From positions 248,001 through 312,000 of the forward strand of contig CAWFSG010000001.1 of the NCBI GenBank assembly GCA_963818445.1: 64,000 bases of DNA. The letters are read 5' to 3'. A program made the translations under genes and the position numbers. Position 1 is the first letter of the stretch. The number at the start of each line of letters is the position of its first letter. The DNA is from Prado023 sp963818445. GTDB taxonomy: Bacteria > Actinomycetota > Actinomycetes > S36-B12 > CAIYMF01. The notes under the pieces are model-generated. The model ran no database searches. It saw only the letters and a list, made by a program, of their open reading frames with translations, and was not told where the DNA came from. Of this stretch, positions 1 to 9,434 are shown in pieces.

Positions 1-634
1 CGATGCGGCCCAGCCGGGCCTGCAGGTCGGTGAGGTCGTGGGCCAGGCAGAGGGCAGCCATGACCTCGCTGGAGGCGGTGATCTGGAAGCCGGACTCCCG
101 CGGGATCCCATCCAGCGGACCCCCCAGGCCCAGCACGACGTGACGCAGGAAGCGGTCGTTCATGTCGACGGCGCGCGGCCAGGTGACCCGGCGGGGGTCC
201 AGCGGAGCCTGCTGGCCGAACTGCAGGCAGTTGTCGACCAGCGCCGAGAGCAGGTTGTGGGCGGCGGTGATGGCGTGCAGGTCTCCGGTGAAGTGCAGGT
301 TGATCGCCTCGGCCGGTTCGATGGTGGCCGCACCGCCCCCGGTGCCCCCGCCCTTCATCCCGAAGACCGGGCCCAACGACGGCTCCCGCAGTGCCAGCAC
401 GGCGTGCCGACCGCGGGCGCGCATCCCCATGGCCAGGGCGATGGCCATCGTCGTCTTGCCCTCGCCCGAGGGGGTCGGGGTGATGGCCGAGACAAGGATG
501 AGCCGGCCGGTGGGCTCGCGACCCTCGAGGGCAGCGAGGTCGACCTTCGCCCGGTGCGGCCCCCAGCCGATCACGTGCTCCGGGGCGATTCCCAGCTCGG
601 CGGCAACGTCGGTCATCGGGCGCAGTTCGGGCAC
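1..634 (-). CDS. fhs: Formate--tetrahydrofolate ligase, N-terminal part (cut by window edge)
   Basis: Makes 10-formyl-THF from formate, THF and ATP in cytosolic one-carbon metabolism. Reading the minus strand leftward from 634 gives 211 uninterrupted residues that run off the window; full enzymes are about 550 aa. The start of the protein reads ELRPMTDVAAELGI, the usual opening of the family, followed by the ATP loop PTPSGEGKTT at residues 53-62 and the glycine-rich segment GMKGGGTGGG. I chose the GTG at 634 because it keeps the conserved LRP; an ATG at 616 is the alternative. It is divergent from dnaE. Confidence 0.9.
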   Translation of the reverse strand, partial: MPELRPMTDVAAELGIAPEHVIGWGPHRAKVDLAALEGREPTGRLILVSAITPTPSGEGKTTMAIALAMGMRARGRHAVLALREPSLGPVFGMKGGGTGGGAATIEPAEAINLHFTGDLHAITAAHNLLSALVDNCLQFGQQAPLDPRRVTWPRAVDMNDRFLRHVVLGLGGPLDGIPRESGFQITASSEVMAALCLAHDLTDLQARLGRI

Positions 635-784
635 AGTGGTTCATGCTGGCACCGGTGGGTGCTCGGTGTCGCTGCGTCGGGGATGTCGGTGCCCGGCGGT
701 ACGATTCACCCCTGCCCGAGCCCGTCTTCCCCCGCCAGGCCCGCAGCAGTCCATGGTTCGTGGCAAGCCCCCGGGAGGACGTCG

Positions 785-3700
785 GTGTCGACCAGCGCGA
801 GTGGTGACTTCGTGCACCTGCACGCCCACACCGAGTACTCGATGCTCGACGGGGCCGCCCGGGTCAAGGAGCTCTTCGCCGAGGCCGCCCGCATGGAGAT
901 GCCGGCGCTGGCGATCACCGACCATGGCAACCTGTTCGGGGCCTACGAGTTCTGGAAGGCGGGCAAGGCCGCCGGTGTGAAGCCGATCATCGGCATGGAG
1001 GGCTACTACGTCCCGATCGGGTCACGCTTCGACCGCGCCCCGTTCTCCTTCGGTGCCGATGTCGGGCAGGACGTCGGTGACGAGGGCACAGCCAAGGGCA
1101 AGGTCAACTACACGCACATGACCCTGCTCGCCGAGAACACTGAGGGCCTGCACAACCTGTTCCGGATCTCCTCGCTGGCCAGCCTCGAGGGCCAGTACCG
1201 CAAGTACCCGCGGTTCGACCGTGACCTGCTCGAGCGCCATGGCAAGGGGATCATCGCCACCACGGGCTGCCCGTCGGGCGAGGTCAACCGGTGGTTGCAG
1301 GTCGGCCAGTACGAGAGGGCCCGGCAAGCCGCTGCCGACTACCGCGACATCCTCGGGCCCGACAACTTCTTCTGCGAGCTCATGGACCACGGCATCGAGA
1401 TCGAGCGCCGTACCCGCGCCGACCTGCTGCGCCTTGCCAAGGACCTCAAGCTCCCGCTGCTGGCCACCAACGACCTGCACTACACGCACGCCGCGGACGC
1501 GGAGTCCCATGAGGTGCTGCTGTGCGTCCAGACCGGCAAGACGATGGCCGACCCGAACCGCTTCAAGTTCGATGCACGCGACTTCTACCTGAAGTCCGCC
1601 CAGGAGATGCGCACGCTGTGGGCCGAGCACCCCGACGCGTGCGACAACACCCTGCTGGTCGCAGAACGCTGCAACGTGGAGTTCACCGAGGGGCGCAACC
1701 TCATGCCCCGCTTCCCGGTGCCTGAGGGGGAGTCCGAGGAGTCGTGGTTGGTCAAGGAGGTCGAGCGCGGCCTGGCCCACCGGTTCCCGAACGGCGTGCC
1801 GCAGGACCGCCGCGACCAGGCCGCCTACGAGGTGGGCGTCATCTGCCAGATGGGCTTCCCGGGGTACTTCCTGGTCACCGCCGACCTCGTCGCCCACGCC
1901 AAGAGCGTCGGGATCCGCGTGGGTCCGGGGCGCGGGTCGGCGGCAGGCGCTCTCATCGCCTACGCCCTCGGGATCACCGAGCTCGACCCAATGAGCCACG
2001 GCCTGCTGTTCGAGCGGTTCCTGAACCCCGAGCGCGTCTCGATGCCCGACATCGACATGGACTTCGACGAGCGCCGGCGCGCCGAGATGATCCGCTACGC
2101 AACCCAGCGCTACGGCGAGGAGCGGGTCGCCCAGATCGTCACCTACTCGACGATCAAGGCCAAGGCCGCCCTGAAGGACTCCGCGCGCGTGCTCGGCCAC
2201 CCGTTCGCCGTGGGGGAGAAGCTGACCAAGGCGATGCCGCCGGCGGTCATGGGCAAGGACATCCCCCTGGCGGGGATCTTCGACGAGACCCATCCGCGCT
2301 ACAAGGAGGCCGCGGACTTCCGCACGCTGTACGAGAGCGAGTCCGACCTGCGCGAGGTCGTCGACACCGCCCGTGGGCTCGAGGGCCTGCGCCGGCAGTG
2401 GGGCGTCCACGCGGCCGGAGTGATCCTGTCCGCCGAGCCGTTGCTCGACGTCATCCCGATCATGCGCCGCGAGCAGGACGGCTCGATCATCACCCAGCTG
2501 GACATGGGGGCGTGCGAGTCCCTGGGCCTGCTCAAGATGGACTTCCTGGGCCTGCGCAACCTGACCATCCTCGACGACGCGCTGCGCCACATCGAGGCCA
2601 ACGGCGGGCACAAGGTCGTCCTCGAGGAGCTCACCCTCGATGACGTTCCCACCTACGAGCTGCTCGCGCGCGGCGACACGCTGGGCGTGTTCCAGCTGGA
2701 CAACTCGGGCATGCGGGCCCTGCTCACGCGCCTGGCCCCGACCAACTTCGAGGACATCTCCGCGGTCCTGGCTCTCTACAGGCCGGGCCCGATGGGCGCC
2801 AACGCCCACAACGACTTCGCCGACCGCAAGAACGGCCGCCAGCCGGTCACGCCGATCCACCCCGAGCTCGCCGAGCCGCTGGCTGAGATCCTGGGCGACA
2901 CCTACGGGTTGATCGTCTACCAGGAGCAGGTCATGGCGATCGCCCAGAAGCTGGCCGGCTACTCCCTGGGCAGCGCGGACCTCCTGCGCCGCGCGATGGG
3001 CAAGAAGAAGAAGGAGATCCTGGACAAGGAGTACGTCCCCTTCGCCGAGGGGATGCGGGCCAACGGCTACTCCGAGGCCGCGATCAAGACCTTGTGGGAC
3101 ATCCTCGTCCCCTTCTCGGACTACGCCTTCAACAAGGCGCACACGGCCGGGTACGGCCTGGTCTCCTACTGGACGGCCTACCTCAAGGCCAACTACCCGG
3201 CCGAGTACATGGCCGGCCTGCTCACCTCGATCGCCGACGACAAGGACAAGTCGGCGATCTACCTCAACGAGTGCCGGCGCATGGGCATCAAGGTGCTGCC
3301 CCCGGACGTCAACGAGTCGCAGTCGGACTTCGCCCCGGTCGGCACCGACATCCGCTTCGGCCTGTCGGCGATCCGCAACGTGGGTGCCAACGTGGTCGAC
3401 TCGATCATCCGGACCCGTACCGCCAAGGGCCGGTTCGCGGACTTCGGCGACTTCATCGCCAAGGTCGAGATCGGCGTCTGCAACAAGCGCCTCGTGGAGT
3501 CCCTGATCAAGGCCGGTGCCTTCGACAGCTTCGGCGACACCCGCAAGGGGCTGCTGGCCATCCACGAGCAGGCCATCGACGCCGCCCTGGACACCAAGCG
3601 CGCGGAGGCCGTGGGGCAGTTCGACCTGTTCGCCGGCATGGGGGGAGAGGTCACCGAGGCCGCCCCGGGCGCACGGCTGGTCCCCCCGCCGACGGAGTGG

Positions 3701-4339
3701 GACAAGAAGACTCTGCTGGCCTACGAGCGCGAGATGCTGGGCCTCTACGTCAGCGACCACCCGCTGTTCGGCCTCGAGCACGTGCTGAGCTCCCTGGCGG
3801 ACATGCCGATCTCCGCGCTCGCCGCCGACGAGCGCGTCGACGGGCAGATGGTCACCGTCGCGGGGCTGGTCACCAGCGTCCAGCGCAAGACCACCAAGGC
3901 CAAGGGCGAGCCGTGGGCGATCGTCACCCTCGAGGACCTCGCCGGTTCGGTGGAGGTGATGTGCTTCCCCCAGCTGTACGCGACCGCTGGGGTCCTGCTC
4001 GCCGAGGACGTCGTGATCGTGGTCCGCGGCCGGCTGGAGAAGGGCGAGGACAACGCGCCGCGGTTGCGTGGCATGGACATCACCGCGCCGAACATCAGTG
4101 ACGCCACAGCCTCCGGTCCAGTGGCCATCCACCTGGACATCGCGCGATGCACGCCCCCGGTGGTGGAGCGCCTGCGCGAGGTCCTGGGCAACCACCCGGG
4201 CACCGTCGAGGTGCACATCCACCTGCGCAATGGCGGGACCACCACGGTCCTGTCGATCGACGACCGGCTGCGGGTGGTGCCCTCGCCGGCCCTCTACGGT
4301 GACCTCAAGGCCCTGCTCGGCGCGTCCTGCCTGGGCTGA
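785..4339 (+). CDS. dnaE: DNA polymerase III alpha subunit
   Basis: Replicative DNA polymerase, 1184 aa, the usual size of actinobacterial DnaE1. The N-terminal PHP domain opens with HLHAHTEYSMLDG. The palm motif PDIDMDFDERR carries the catalytic aspartates D422 and D424. Helix-hairpin-helix and OB-fold (VTVAGLVTSVQRKTTKAKGE) regions follow in the usual order. The open frame extends far upstream, but the GTG at 785 has GGGAGG six bases before it and gives the normal N terminus. A TACGAT at 700-705 could be its -10 box. It ends six bases before the convergent YbaK gene. Confidence 0.95.
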   Translation: MSTSASGDFVHLHAHTEYSMLDGAARVKELFAEAARMEMPALAITDHGNLFGAYEFWKAGKAAGVKPIIGMEGYYVPIGSRFDRAPFSFGADVGQDVGDEGTAKGKVNYTHMTLLAENTEGLHNLFRISSLASLEGQYRKYPRFDRDLLERHGKGIIATTGCPSGEVNRWLQVGQYERARQAAADYRDILGPDNFFCELMDHGIEIERRTRADLLRLAKDLKLPLLATNDLHYTHAADAESHEVLLCVQTGKTMADPNRFKFDARDFYLKSAQEMRTLWAEHPDACDNTLLVAERCNVEFTEGRNLMPRFPVPEGESEESWLVKEVERGLAHRFPNGVPQDRRDQAAYEVGVICQMGFPGYFLVTADLVAHAKSVGIRVGPGRGSAAGALIAYALGITELDPMSHGLLFERFLNPERVSMPDIDMDFDERRRAEMIRYATQRYGEERVAQIVTYSTIKAKAALKDSARVLGHPFAVGEKLTKAMPPAVMGKDIPLAGIFDETHPRYKEAADFRTLYESESDLREVVDTARGLEGLRRQWGVHAAGVILSAEPLLDVIPIMRREQDGSIITQLDMGACESLGLLKMDFLGLRNLTILDDALRHIEANGGHKVVLEELTLDDVPTYELLARGDTLGVFQLDNSGMRALLTRLAPTNFEDISAVLALYRPGPMGANAHNDFADRKNGRQPVTPIHPELAEPLAEILGDTYGLIVYQEQVMAIAQKLAGYSLGSADLLRRAMGKKKKEILDKEYVPFAEGMRANGYSEAAIKTLWDILVPFSDYAFNKAHTAGYGLVSYWTAYLKANYPAEYMAGLLTSIADDKDKSAIYLNECRRMGIKVLPPDVNESQSDFAPVGTDIRFGLSAIRNVGANVVDSIIRTRTAKGRFADFGDFIAKVEIGVCNKRLVESLIKAGAFDSFGDTRKGLLAIHEQAIDAALDTKRAEAVGQFDLFAGMGGEVTEAAPGARLVPPPTEWDKKTLLAYEREMLGLYVSDHPLFGLEHVLSSLADMPISALAADERVDGQMVTVAGLVTSVQRKTTKAKGEPWAIVTLEDLAGSVEVMCFPQLYATAGVLLAEDVVIVVRGRLEKGEDNAPRLRGMDITAPNISDATASGPVAIHLDIARCTPPVVERLREVLGNHPGTVEVHIHLRNGGTTTVLSIDDRLRVVPSPALYGDLKALLGASCLG

Positions 4340-4345
4340 ACCGGC

Positions 4346-4843
4346 TCAGGGTCGCCGCGCGATCGGGGCGACCCGGGCGTGGGTCAACCGGATCAGGTCG
4401 TTCGGCTGCAGCTCCACGTCCAGCCCCCGCCGGCCCCCGGAGACCAGGATCGTCGCGGGGGCCAGCGCCGACTCGTCCACGACCGTCGGGTGGACCTGGC
4501 GCTGACCGAGGGGCGAGATCCCCCCGGCCACGTAGCCGGTCGCGCGCTCGGCGCGGGCGACCTCGGCCATCGCTGCCCGCTTGCCGCCGACAGCAGCGGC
4601 CAACAGCTTGAGGTCCAGCTGGGTGTCGACCGGGACGACCCCCACGACCAGCGCTCCGTCCACGTCGGCCAGCAGCGTCTTGAACACGCGCTCGGGCTCC
4701 ACCCCGAGGGCCGCGGCGGCCTCGAGCCCGTAGGACGTGCTGCGCGGATCGTGTGAGTAGGTTCGTAGCACGTGGCGGATCCCTGCCTCGGCCAGCAGCC
4801 GGGTCGCGGGCGTGCCGGTGGATCCGCTGGACTTCTTCGCCAT
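4346..4843 (-). CDS. ybaK: YbaK/EbsC-type aminoacyl-tRNA deacylase
   Basis: 165 aa. YbaK proteins hydrolyse mischarged tRNA, typically Cys-tRNA(Pro), in the cytosol. The sequence shows the YbaK/ProX core: VFKTLLADVDG, then VVPVDTQLDLKLLAAAVGGKRAAMA, then the GGISPLGQ loop, ending with SGGRRGLDVELQPNDL, close to the E. coli YbaK layout. A CAGGAT at 4850-4855 lies six bases before the ATG, so the mRNA may be leaderless. Exact tRNA specificity cannot be read from the sequence. Confidence 0.88.
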   Translation of the reverse strand: MAKKSSGSTGTPATRLLAEAGIRHVLRTYSHDPRSTSYGLEAAAALGVEPERVFKTLLADVDGALVVGVVPVDTQLDLKLLAAAVGGKRAAMAEVARAERATGYVAGGISPLGQRQVHPTVVDESALAPATILVSGGRRGLDVELQPNDLIRLTHARVAPIARRP

Positions 4844-4849
4844 GGGTCG

Positions 4850-4855
4850 ATCCTG
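4850..4855 (-). promoter_or_regulatory. -10 box of the ybaK gene
   Basis: CAGGAT on the minus strand with six bases between it and the ATG at 4843. This is the weakest member of the leaderless set because its first base is C. Confidence 0.4.
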
Positions 4856-4915
4856 CCATCGACAGCGCGTGACGTGTCCGGTCCGGGTTCGCAAGCGGGT
4901 TGTCGGAACAGGCCC

Positions 4916-4921
4916 TAGCCT
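4916..4921 (+). promoter_or_regulatory. -10 box of the LON-domain gene
   Basis: TAGCCT, six bases before the GTG at 4928. The position favours 4928 over the in-frame GTG at 4922 as the true start. Confidence 0.5.
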
Positions 4922-4927
4922 GTGCAG

Positions 4928-5596
4928 GTGCCCACGGTCCCGCTGTTCCCGCTGCGCACGGTACTGGTCCCGGGGCTCGTCCTGCCCCTGCACATCTTCG
5001 AGCCGCGGTACCGCCTGATGATGAGCATGCTGGCCGACGCCCCCGAGGACGAGCGCGGCTTCGGCATCGTTGCGATGCGTCCCGGATGCAGCGAGTCCGA
5101 CGGGCGGGCTGGGATCTACGACATGGGCACGATGGCCCGGATCACCAAGATGGACGAGCTGCCCGACGGCCGGTACGACATCGTGACCGTGGGGGCCCGG
5201 CGGTTCTCCATCGAGTCCCTCGACGACGGCCTGCCCTACACCCGGGCCGAGGTGCGCCTGCATGAGGAGCCGATCGGCGAGCCGGCGCGGACCCAGAGCC
5301 TGGCCTCCGAGGCGGTCCGGCTGCTCGGGGTCTACCGCGACGTCATCGCCGGCTGGGGCGTCATCCGGATGGCCCACATCGACCACCTGCCCAACGATCC
5401 GGTGGTCCTGAGCTACCTGGTGGCCTCGGCGATCGTCACCGACCTGCCCGAGCGGCAGTCCCTGCTGGGGATCGAGGACGCCGAGCAGCGACTGCAGGCC
5501 GTGTGCTCGGTGCTGCGTCGGGAGATCGATGTCATGTCCGCGCTGCCCTCGATGCCGGCCGTCGACCTGGCCGGCGCTCGCCACTGGTCCAACTGA
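4928..5596 (+). CDS. LON peptidase substrate-binding domain protein
   Basis: 222 aa. It consists only of the N-terminal LON domain (PF02190-like) with no ATPase or protease part. The start PTVPLFPLRTVLVPGLVLPLHIFEPRYR is the diagnostic first strand set. Such stand-alone domains are common in bacteria, with a role in protein quality control presumed but not established. An in-frame GTG at 4922 would add two residues. It lies just upstream of hisD on the same strand, which has its own promoter. Confidence 0.87.
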   Translation: MPTVPLFPLRTVLVPGLVLPLHIFEPRYRLMMSMLADAPEDERGFGIVAMRPGCSESDGRAGIYDMGTMARITKMDELPDGRYDIVTVGARRFSIESLDDGLPYTRAEVRLHEEPIGEPARTQSLASEAVRLLGVYRDVIAGWGVIRMAHIDHLPNDPVVLSYLVASAIVTDLPERQSLLGIEDAEQRLQAVCSVLRREIDVMSALPSMPAVDLAGARHWSN

Positions 5597-5634
5597 CCGG
5601 TCGGCGCCCACAAGCCGCGCCACCCGGGGCGTCC

Positions 5635-5640
5635 TAGAAT
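5635..5640 (+). promoter_or_regulatory. -10 box of hisD
   Basis: TAGAAT, seven bases before the hisD ATG; probably drives the hisDCB cluster as a leaderless transcript. Confidence 0.55.
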
Positions 5641-5647
5641 CGTGGGC

Positions 5648-6958
5648 ATGATCCGTCGACTGGACCTTCGGGCTGGCCTGCCAGCCAATCTCGGCGCCGT
5701 GGTGCCGCGTGCCGCGATGGACGTCGATCACGCCCTGGACGTCGTGCGCCCGATCGTTGCCGACGTGGCCAAGCGCGGTGCACCCGCGGTCCTCGACCAC
5801 GGCGAGCGCCTCGACGGGGTGCGCCCCGAGCACCTGCGCGTCCCCACCCGGGCGATCTCTGCCGCCCTGGACGCCCTGGATCCCGACGTGCGCACCGCCC
5901 TCGAGGTGGCGATCGAGCGTGTGCGCCGCGTGCACGCCGACCAGGTCCGCCCCGACCGCACCACCGACGTCGTCCCCGGTGGGACTGTCACGATGCGCTG
6001 GATCCCGGTCGACCGCGTGGGGCTGTACGTGCCGGGTGGACGTGCGGTCTACCCGTCCTCGGTGGTGATGAACGTCGTCCCGGCGCAGATCGCAGGTGTC
6101 GGTTCCCTGGCCGTGGCCTCGCCGCCGCAGAAGGAGTTCGGCGGGCTCCCGCACCCGACCATCCTCGCCGCCTGCGCACTGCTCGGCGTCGACGAGGTGT
6201 ATGCCGCCGGCGGCGCCCAGGCGATCGCGCTGTTCGCGTACGGGGCACCGCTCGAGGACGGAACGGTCTGCCGGCCGGTCAACCTCGTCACCGGACCGGG
6301 CAACATCTGGGTCACCGCCGCCAAGCGCCTGCTCAAGGGCCGGATCGGGATCGACTCCGAGGCCGGCCCCACGGAGATCGCGATCCTCGCCGACGACACC
6401 GCTGACGCTGCCGTCGTGGCCTCGGACCTGATCAGCCAGGCCGAGCACGACGTGATCGCTGCCTCGGTGCTCGTGACGACCTCGCCGAAGCTGGCCAAGG
6501 ACGTGGCCTCCGCCCTGGAGGTCCAGGTTGCGGCCACCAAGCACTCGATGCGCATCCGCGAGGCGCTCGGTGGGGACCAGAGTGCGATCATCATCGTGGA
6601 CTCGATCAGCGACGGGCTGGACATCGTCAACGCCTACGCCGCCGAGCACCTCGAGATCCACACCCGGGACGCCCGGGCGGTGGCGATGCAGGTCCGCAAC
6701 GCGGGGGCCATCTTCATCGGGCCGTGGGCGCCGGTCTCCCTCGGTGACTACATCGCCGGCTCCAACCATGTCCTGCCCACCGGCGGGTGCGCCTGTCACT
6801 CCAGCGGGTTGGGGGTGGCCTCGTTCCTGCGCGGGGTCAACCTCATCGAGTACGACCGCGACGCACTGGCTGACGTCGCCGACCACGTCGTCACCCTGGC
6901 CCATGCCGAGGACCTCCCCGCTCACGGTGCCGCCATCACGGTGCGGTTCGACCGGTGA
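5648..6958 (+). CDS. hisD: Histidinol dehydrogenase
   Basis: 436 aa; oxidises L-histidinol to histidine in two NAD-dependent, zinc-requiring steps, the last of the pathway. It starts MIRRLDLRAG as the family usually does, which selects the ATG at 5648 over an in-frame GTG at 5642. Family motifs present include DSEAGPTEIAI, SQAEHD with the zinc-site Gln/His region, and the catalytic Glu-His pair in AAEHLEIHTRDA. Its TGA overlaps the hisC GTG, so translation of the two is likely coupled. Confidence 0.96.
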   Translation: MIRRLDLRAGLPANLGAVVPRAAMDVDHALDVVRPIVADVAKRGAPAVLDHGERLDGVRPEHLRVPTRAISAALDALDPDVRTALEVAIERVRRVHADQVRPDRTTDVVPGGTVTMRWIPVDRVGLYVPGGRAVYPSSVVMNVVPAQIAGVGSLAVASPPQKEFGGLPHPTILAACALLGVDEVYAAGGAQAIALFAYGAPLEDGTVCRPVNLVTGPGNIWVTAAKRLLKGRIGIDSEAGPTEIAILADDTADAAVVASDLISQAEHDVIAASVLVTTSPKLAKDVASALEVQVAATKHSMRIREALGGDQSAIIIVDSISDGLDIVNAYAAEHLEIHTRDARAVAMQVRNAGAIFIGPWAPVSLGDYIAGSNHVLPTGGCACHSSGLGVASFLRGVNLIEYDRDALADVADHVVTLAHAEDLPAHGAAITVRFDR

Positions 6959-8091
6959 CCGGGCCGTCGGTTCGGCCGGGTGACCCGGCCGACCTCCCCC
7001 TGCGTCCCGAGCTGCGCGGCCAGGTGCCCTATGGCGCACCACAGCTCGATGTGACCCACAGGCTCAACGTCAATGAGAACCCGTATCCACCGTCGCCGGC
7101 GATGGTCTCCGACGTGGCGGCGGCGGTCGCCGAGGCGGCCGCGGACCTCAACCGCTACCCCGACCGTGACGTCACCGCGCTGCGCGCGGAGCTCGCCGCG
7201 TACATCCGCACCGATGTCCCAAGGGGTCCGGCGGTCACCGGTGCATGGGTGTGGGCGGCCAACGGGTCCAACGAGGTGATGGTCCAGCTGCTCCAGGCGT
7301 TCGGCGGTCCCGGGCGGGTGGCGCTGTCCTTCGCGCCGACGTACTCGATGTACCCCGATTACGCCCGGGACACCTTCACCGAGTACCGCACGCTGGCGCG
7401 CCGCGACGACTTCACCGTCGACGTCGACGCCGCCCTGGCGCACATCGCCGCCGGGCAGCCGGCCGTCATCCTGCTGGCCTCGCCGAACAACCCGACCGGG
7501 ACGGCACTGTCGCTCGATGACGTCGACGCGCTCTGCCGGGCCAGCCACGGCATGGTGGTCGTGGACGAGGCGTACGCCGAGTTCCGCCGACCCGGCACGC
7601 CCTCGGCGATCGAGCTGCTCGACGTCCACCCGCGCCTGGTCGTGACGCGCACGATGAGCAAGGCGTTCGCGCTGGCCGGCGCCCGCCTGGGATACCTGGT
7701 GGCCAGCCCGCAGGTCGTGGATGCCGTCCAGCTCGTGCGGCTGCCCTACCACTTGTCCGCGGTCACCCAGGCTGTGGCTCGCACCGCCCTGCGGCACGCG
7801 CCTGCGCTGCTGGGCTCGGTGGCAGCCCTGCGTGAGGAGCGCGACGCGCTCGTCGAGTGGCTGCGGGCCCAGCCCGGTCTGGTGGCAGCCGACTCCGACG
7901 CGAACTTCGTGTTCTTCGGCCGGTTCGTCGACCGCGACGCCATCTGGCAGCGCCTGCTCGATCGCGGGGTGCTCGTCCGTGCGACCGGCCCCGCCGGCTG
8001 GCTGCGGGTGAGTGCCGGGACGCCCGAGGAGATGGCGGCGTTCCGCGACGCCCTGACCGACAGCCTCGGGCCCGGCGACCTGCTCCCATGA
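6955..8091 (+). CDS. hisC: Histidinol-phosphate aminotransferase
   Basis: 378 aa PLP enzyme of fold type I that converts imidazole acetol phosphate to histidinol phosphate. LNVNENPYPPSPAMV near the start and the ASPNNPTGT segment are typical. The PLP lysine is K236 in SKAFALAGARLGY. The GTG start overlaps the hisD stop by four bases. Only 34 bases separate it from hisB, which carries its own strong ribosome-binding site. Confidence 0.95.
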   Translation: MTGPSVRPGDPADLPLRPELRGQVPYGAPQLDVTHRLNVNENPYPPSPAMVSDVAAAVAEAAADLNRYPDRDVTALRAELAAYIRTDVPRGPAVTGAWVWAANGSNEVMVQLLQAFGGPGRVALSFAPTYSMYPDYARDTFTEYRTLARRDDFTVDVDAALAHIAAGQPAVILLASPNNPTGTALSLDDVDALCRASHGMVVVDEAYAEFRRPGTPSAIELLDVHPRLVVTRTMSKAFALAGARLGYLVASPQVVDAVQLVRLPYHLSAVTQAVARTALRHAPALLGSVAALREERDALVEWLRAQPGLVAADSDANFVFFGRFVDRDAIWQRLLDRGVLVRATGPAGWLRVSAGTPEEMAAFRDALTDSLGPGDLLP

Positions 8092-8125
8092 GAAGGTGGG
8101 CGCACGCACCCGAGGAGGGGACCTG

Positions 8126-8713
8126 ATGGGCCGGTTCGCGAAGGTCGAGCGCACGACCAAGGAGAGCGATGTCCGTGTGGAGCTGGAGCTGGACGGCTCC
8201 GGTGCCACCGACATCAGTACCGGTGTGCCGTTCTACGACCACATGATGACCCAGATCGGCAAGCACGCCGGCTTCGACCTGACGATCGCCACCACCGGCG
8301 ACATCGAGGTGGACAGTCACCACACCGTGGAGGACACGTCGTTGGCCTTCGGCGCGGCACTGCGGCAGGCGTTGGGCGACAAGGTGGGCATCCGCCGGTT
8401 CGGCGACGCGCTGGTGCCCCTCGACGAGTCGCTGGCCCGGGCCGTGGTCGACCTGTCGGGACGGCCCTACGTCGTGCACGACGAGCCGGCGATGGCGCCG
8501 ATGATCGGCACCTACGACACCACCCTGACCCGGCACGTGTGGGAGTCCATCTCCGCGTCCGCGCAGATCTGCCTGCACGTCCACTGCCTCTACGGCCGCA
8601 ACCCGCACCACATGGTCGAGGCCCAGTACAAGGCGGTGGCCCGTGCCCTGCGCACCGCGGTCGAGCTGGACCCCCGCGTGGTGGGTGTTCCCAGCACCAA
8701 GGGCGCGCTGTGA
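8126..8713 (+). CDS. hisB: Imidazoleglycerol-phosphate dehydratase
   Basis: 195 aa, the monofunctional form without a phosphatase domain. It dehydrates imidazole glycerol phosphate. Both metal-binding repeats are visible: YDHMMTQIGKHAGFD with DSHHTVEDT, and GRNPHHMVEAQYKAVARAL. The ATG at 8126 has GGAGGGG five bases upstream; an in-frame ATG at 8096 would add ten residues unlike the family. It is followed by hisH after a 58-base gap. Confidence 0.95.
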   Translation: MGRFAKVERTTKESDVRVELELDGSGATDISTGVPFYDHMMTQIGKHAGFDLTIATTGDIEVDSHHTVEDTSLAFGAALRQALGDKVGIRRFGDALVPLDESLARAVVDLSGRPYVVHDEPAMAPMIGTYDTTLTRHVWESISASAQICLHVHCLYGRNPHHMVEAQYKAVARALRTAVELDPRVVGVPSTKGAL

Positions 8714-8771
8714 CCCAGCCGGGCCTCACGCGCCTCCCGCGTGGCCGGGTCACTCATCGGGGGTCACCGCG

Positions 8772-9403
8772 ATGAGCAGCGTGGTGGTCCTGGACTACGG
8801 CTCCGGGAACCTCCGGTCGGCCGCCCGGGCGCTGGAGGCCGTCGGGGCCCAGGTCACGGTCACCGCCGACTACGACGCGGCGATGGACGCCGATGGGCTG
8901 GTCGTGCCGGGCGTCGGTGCCTTCGCCGCGTGCATGTCCGGGTTCCGCGCCGTCCGTGGGCCGCAGCTCGTCGACCATCGCCTGGCCGGCGGCCGCCCGG
9001 TCCTGGGCATCTGCGTCGGGATGCAGATCCTGTTCGAGTCCGGCGTCGAGCACGGCGTGACGGACCGAGGGCGTGGGGGAGTGGCCCGGCATCGTCGAGG
9101 AGCTTCCCGCCGCGATCCTGCCGCACATGGGCTGGAACACCGTCGATGCCGCCGAGGGCTCGGCTCTGTTCGCGGGGATCGCCGACGAGCGCTTCTACTT
9201 CGTGCACTCGTTCGCGGTCCAGCGGTGGGATCTGGTGGTCTCCGAGCCGTTCCACCCACCGCTGGTGACGTGGGCCGAGCATGGTGCGCGATTCGTCGCG
9301 GCCATCGAGAACGGCCCACTGGCCGCCACCCAGTTCCACCCGGAGAAGTCCGGCGACGCCGGGCCTGCGCCTGCTCGCGAACTGGCTGGGCACGCTGCGC
9401 TGA
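8772..9403 (+). pseudogene. hisH: Imidazole glycerol phosphate synthase, glutaminase subunit HisH (two frameshifts)
   Basis: HisH releases ammonia from glutamine for HisF. The gene reads in three successive frames. Frame one gives SVVVLDYGSGNLRSAARAL up to the nucleophile motif PVLGICVGMQILFES. After an extra base around 9062-9066, frame two gives GEWPGIVEELPAAILPHMGWN to the catalytic ATQFHPEKSGDAG. After an extra G within 9361-9363, frame three gives LRLLANWLGTLR and stop. Removing two bases restores about 209 aa with all catalytic residues. HisF, its partner, is intact, so an assembly error is plausible. The unshifted first frame runs on into hisA but is not a real fusion. Confidence 0.85.
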
Positions 9404-9421
9404 CCGGGCCCGCGGACCGAC

Positions 9422-9427
9422 TAGCCT
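9422..9427 (+). promoter_or_regulatory. -10 box of hisA
   Basis: TAGCCT, seven bases before the hisA ATG and just after the hisH stop. Confidence 0.5.
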
Positions 9428-9434
9428 TCGGGGC

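Noticed and set aside
1022..4222. 1066-codon open frame opposite dnaE
   Set aside because: It mirrors dnaE codons, has low-complexity composition and no recognisable domain.
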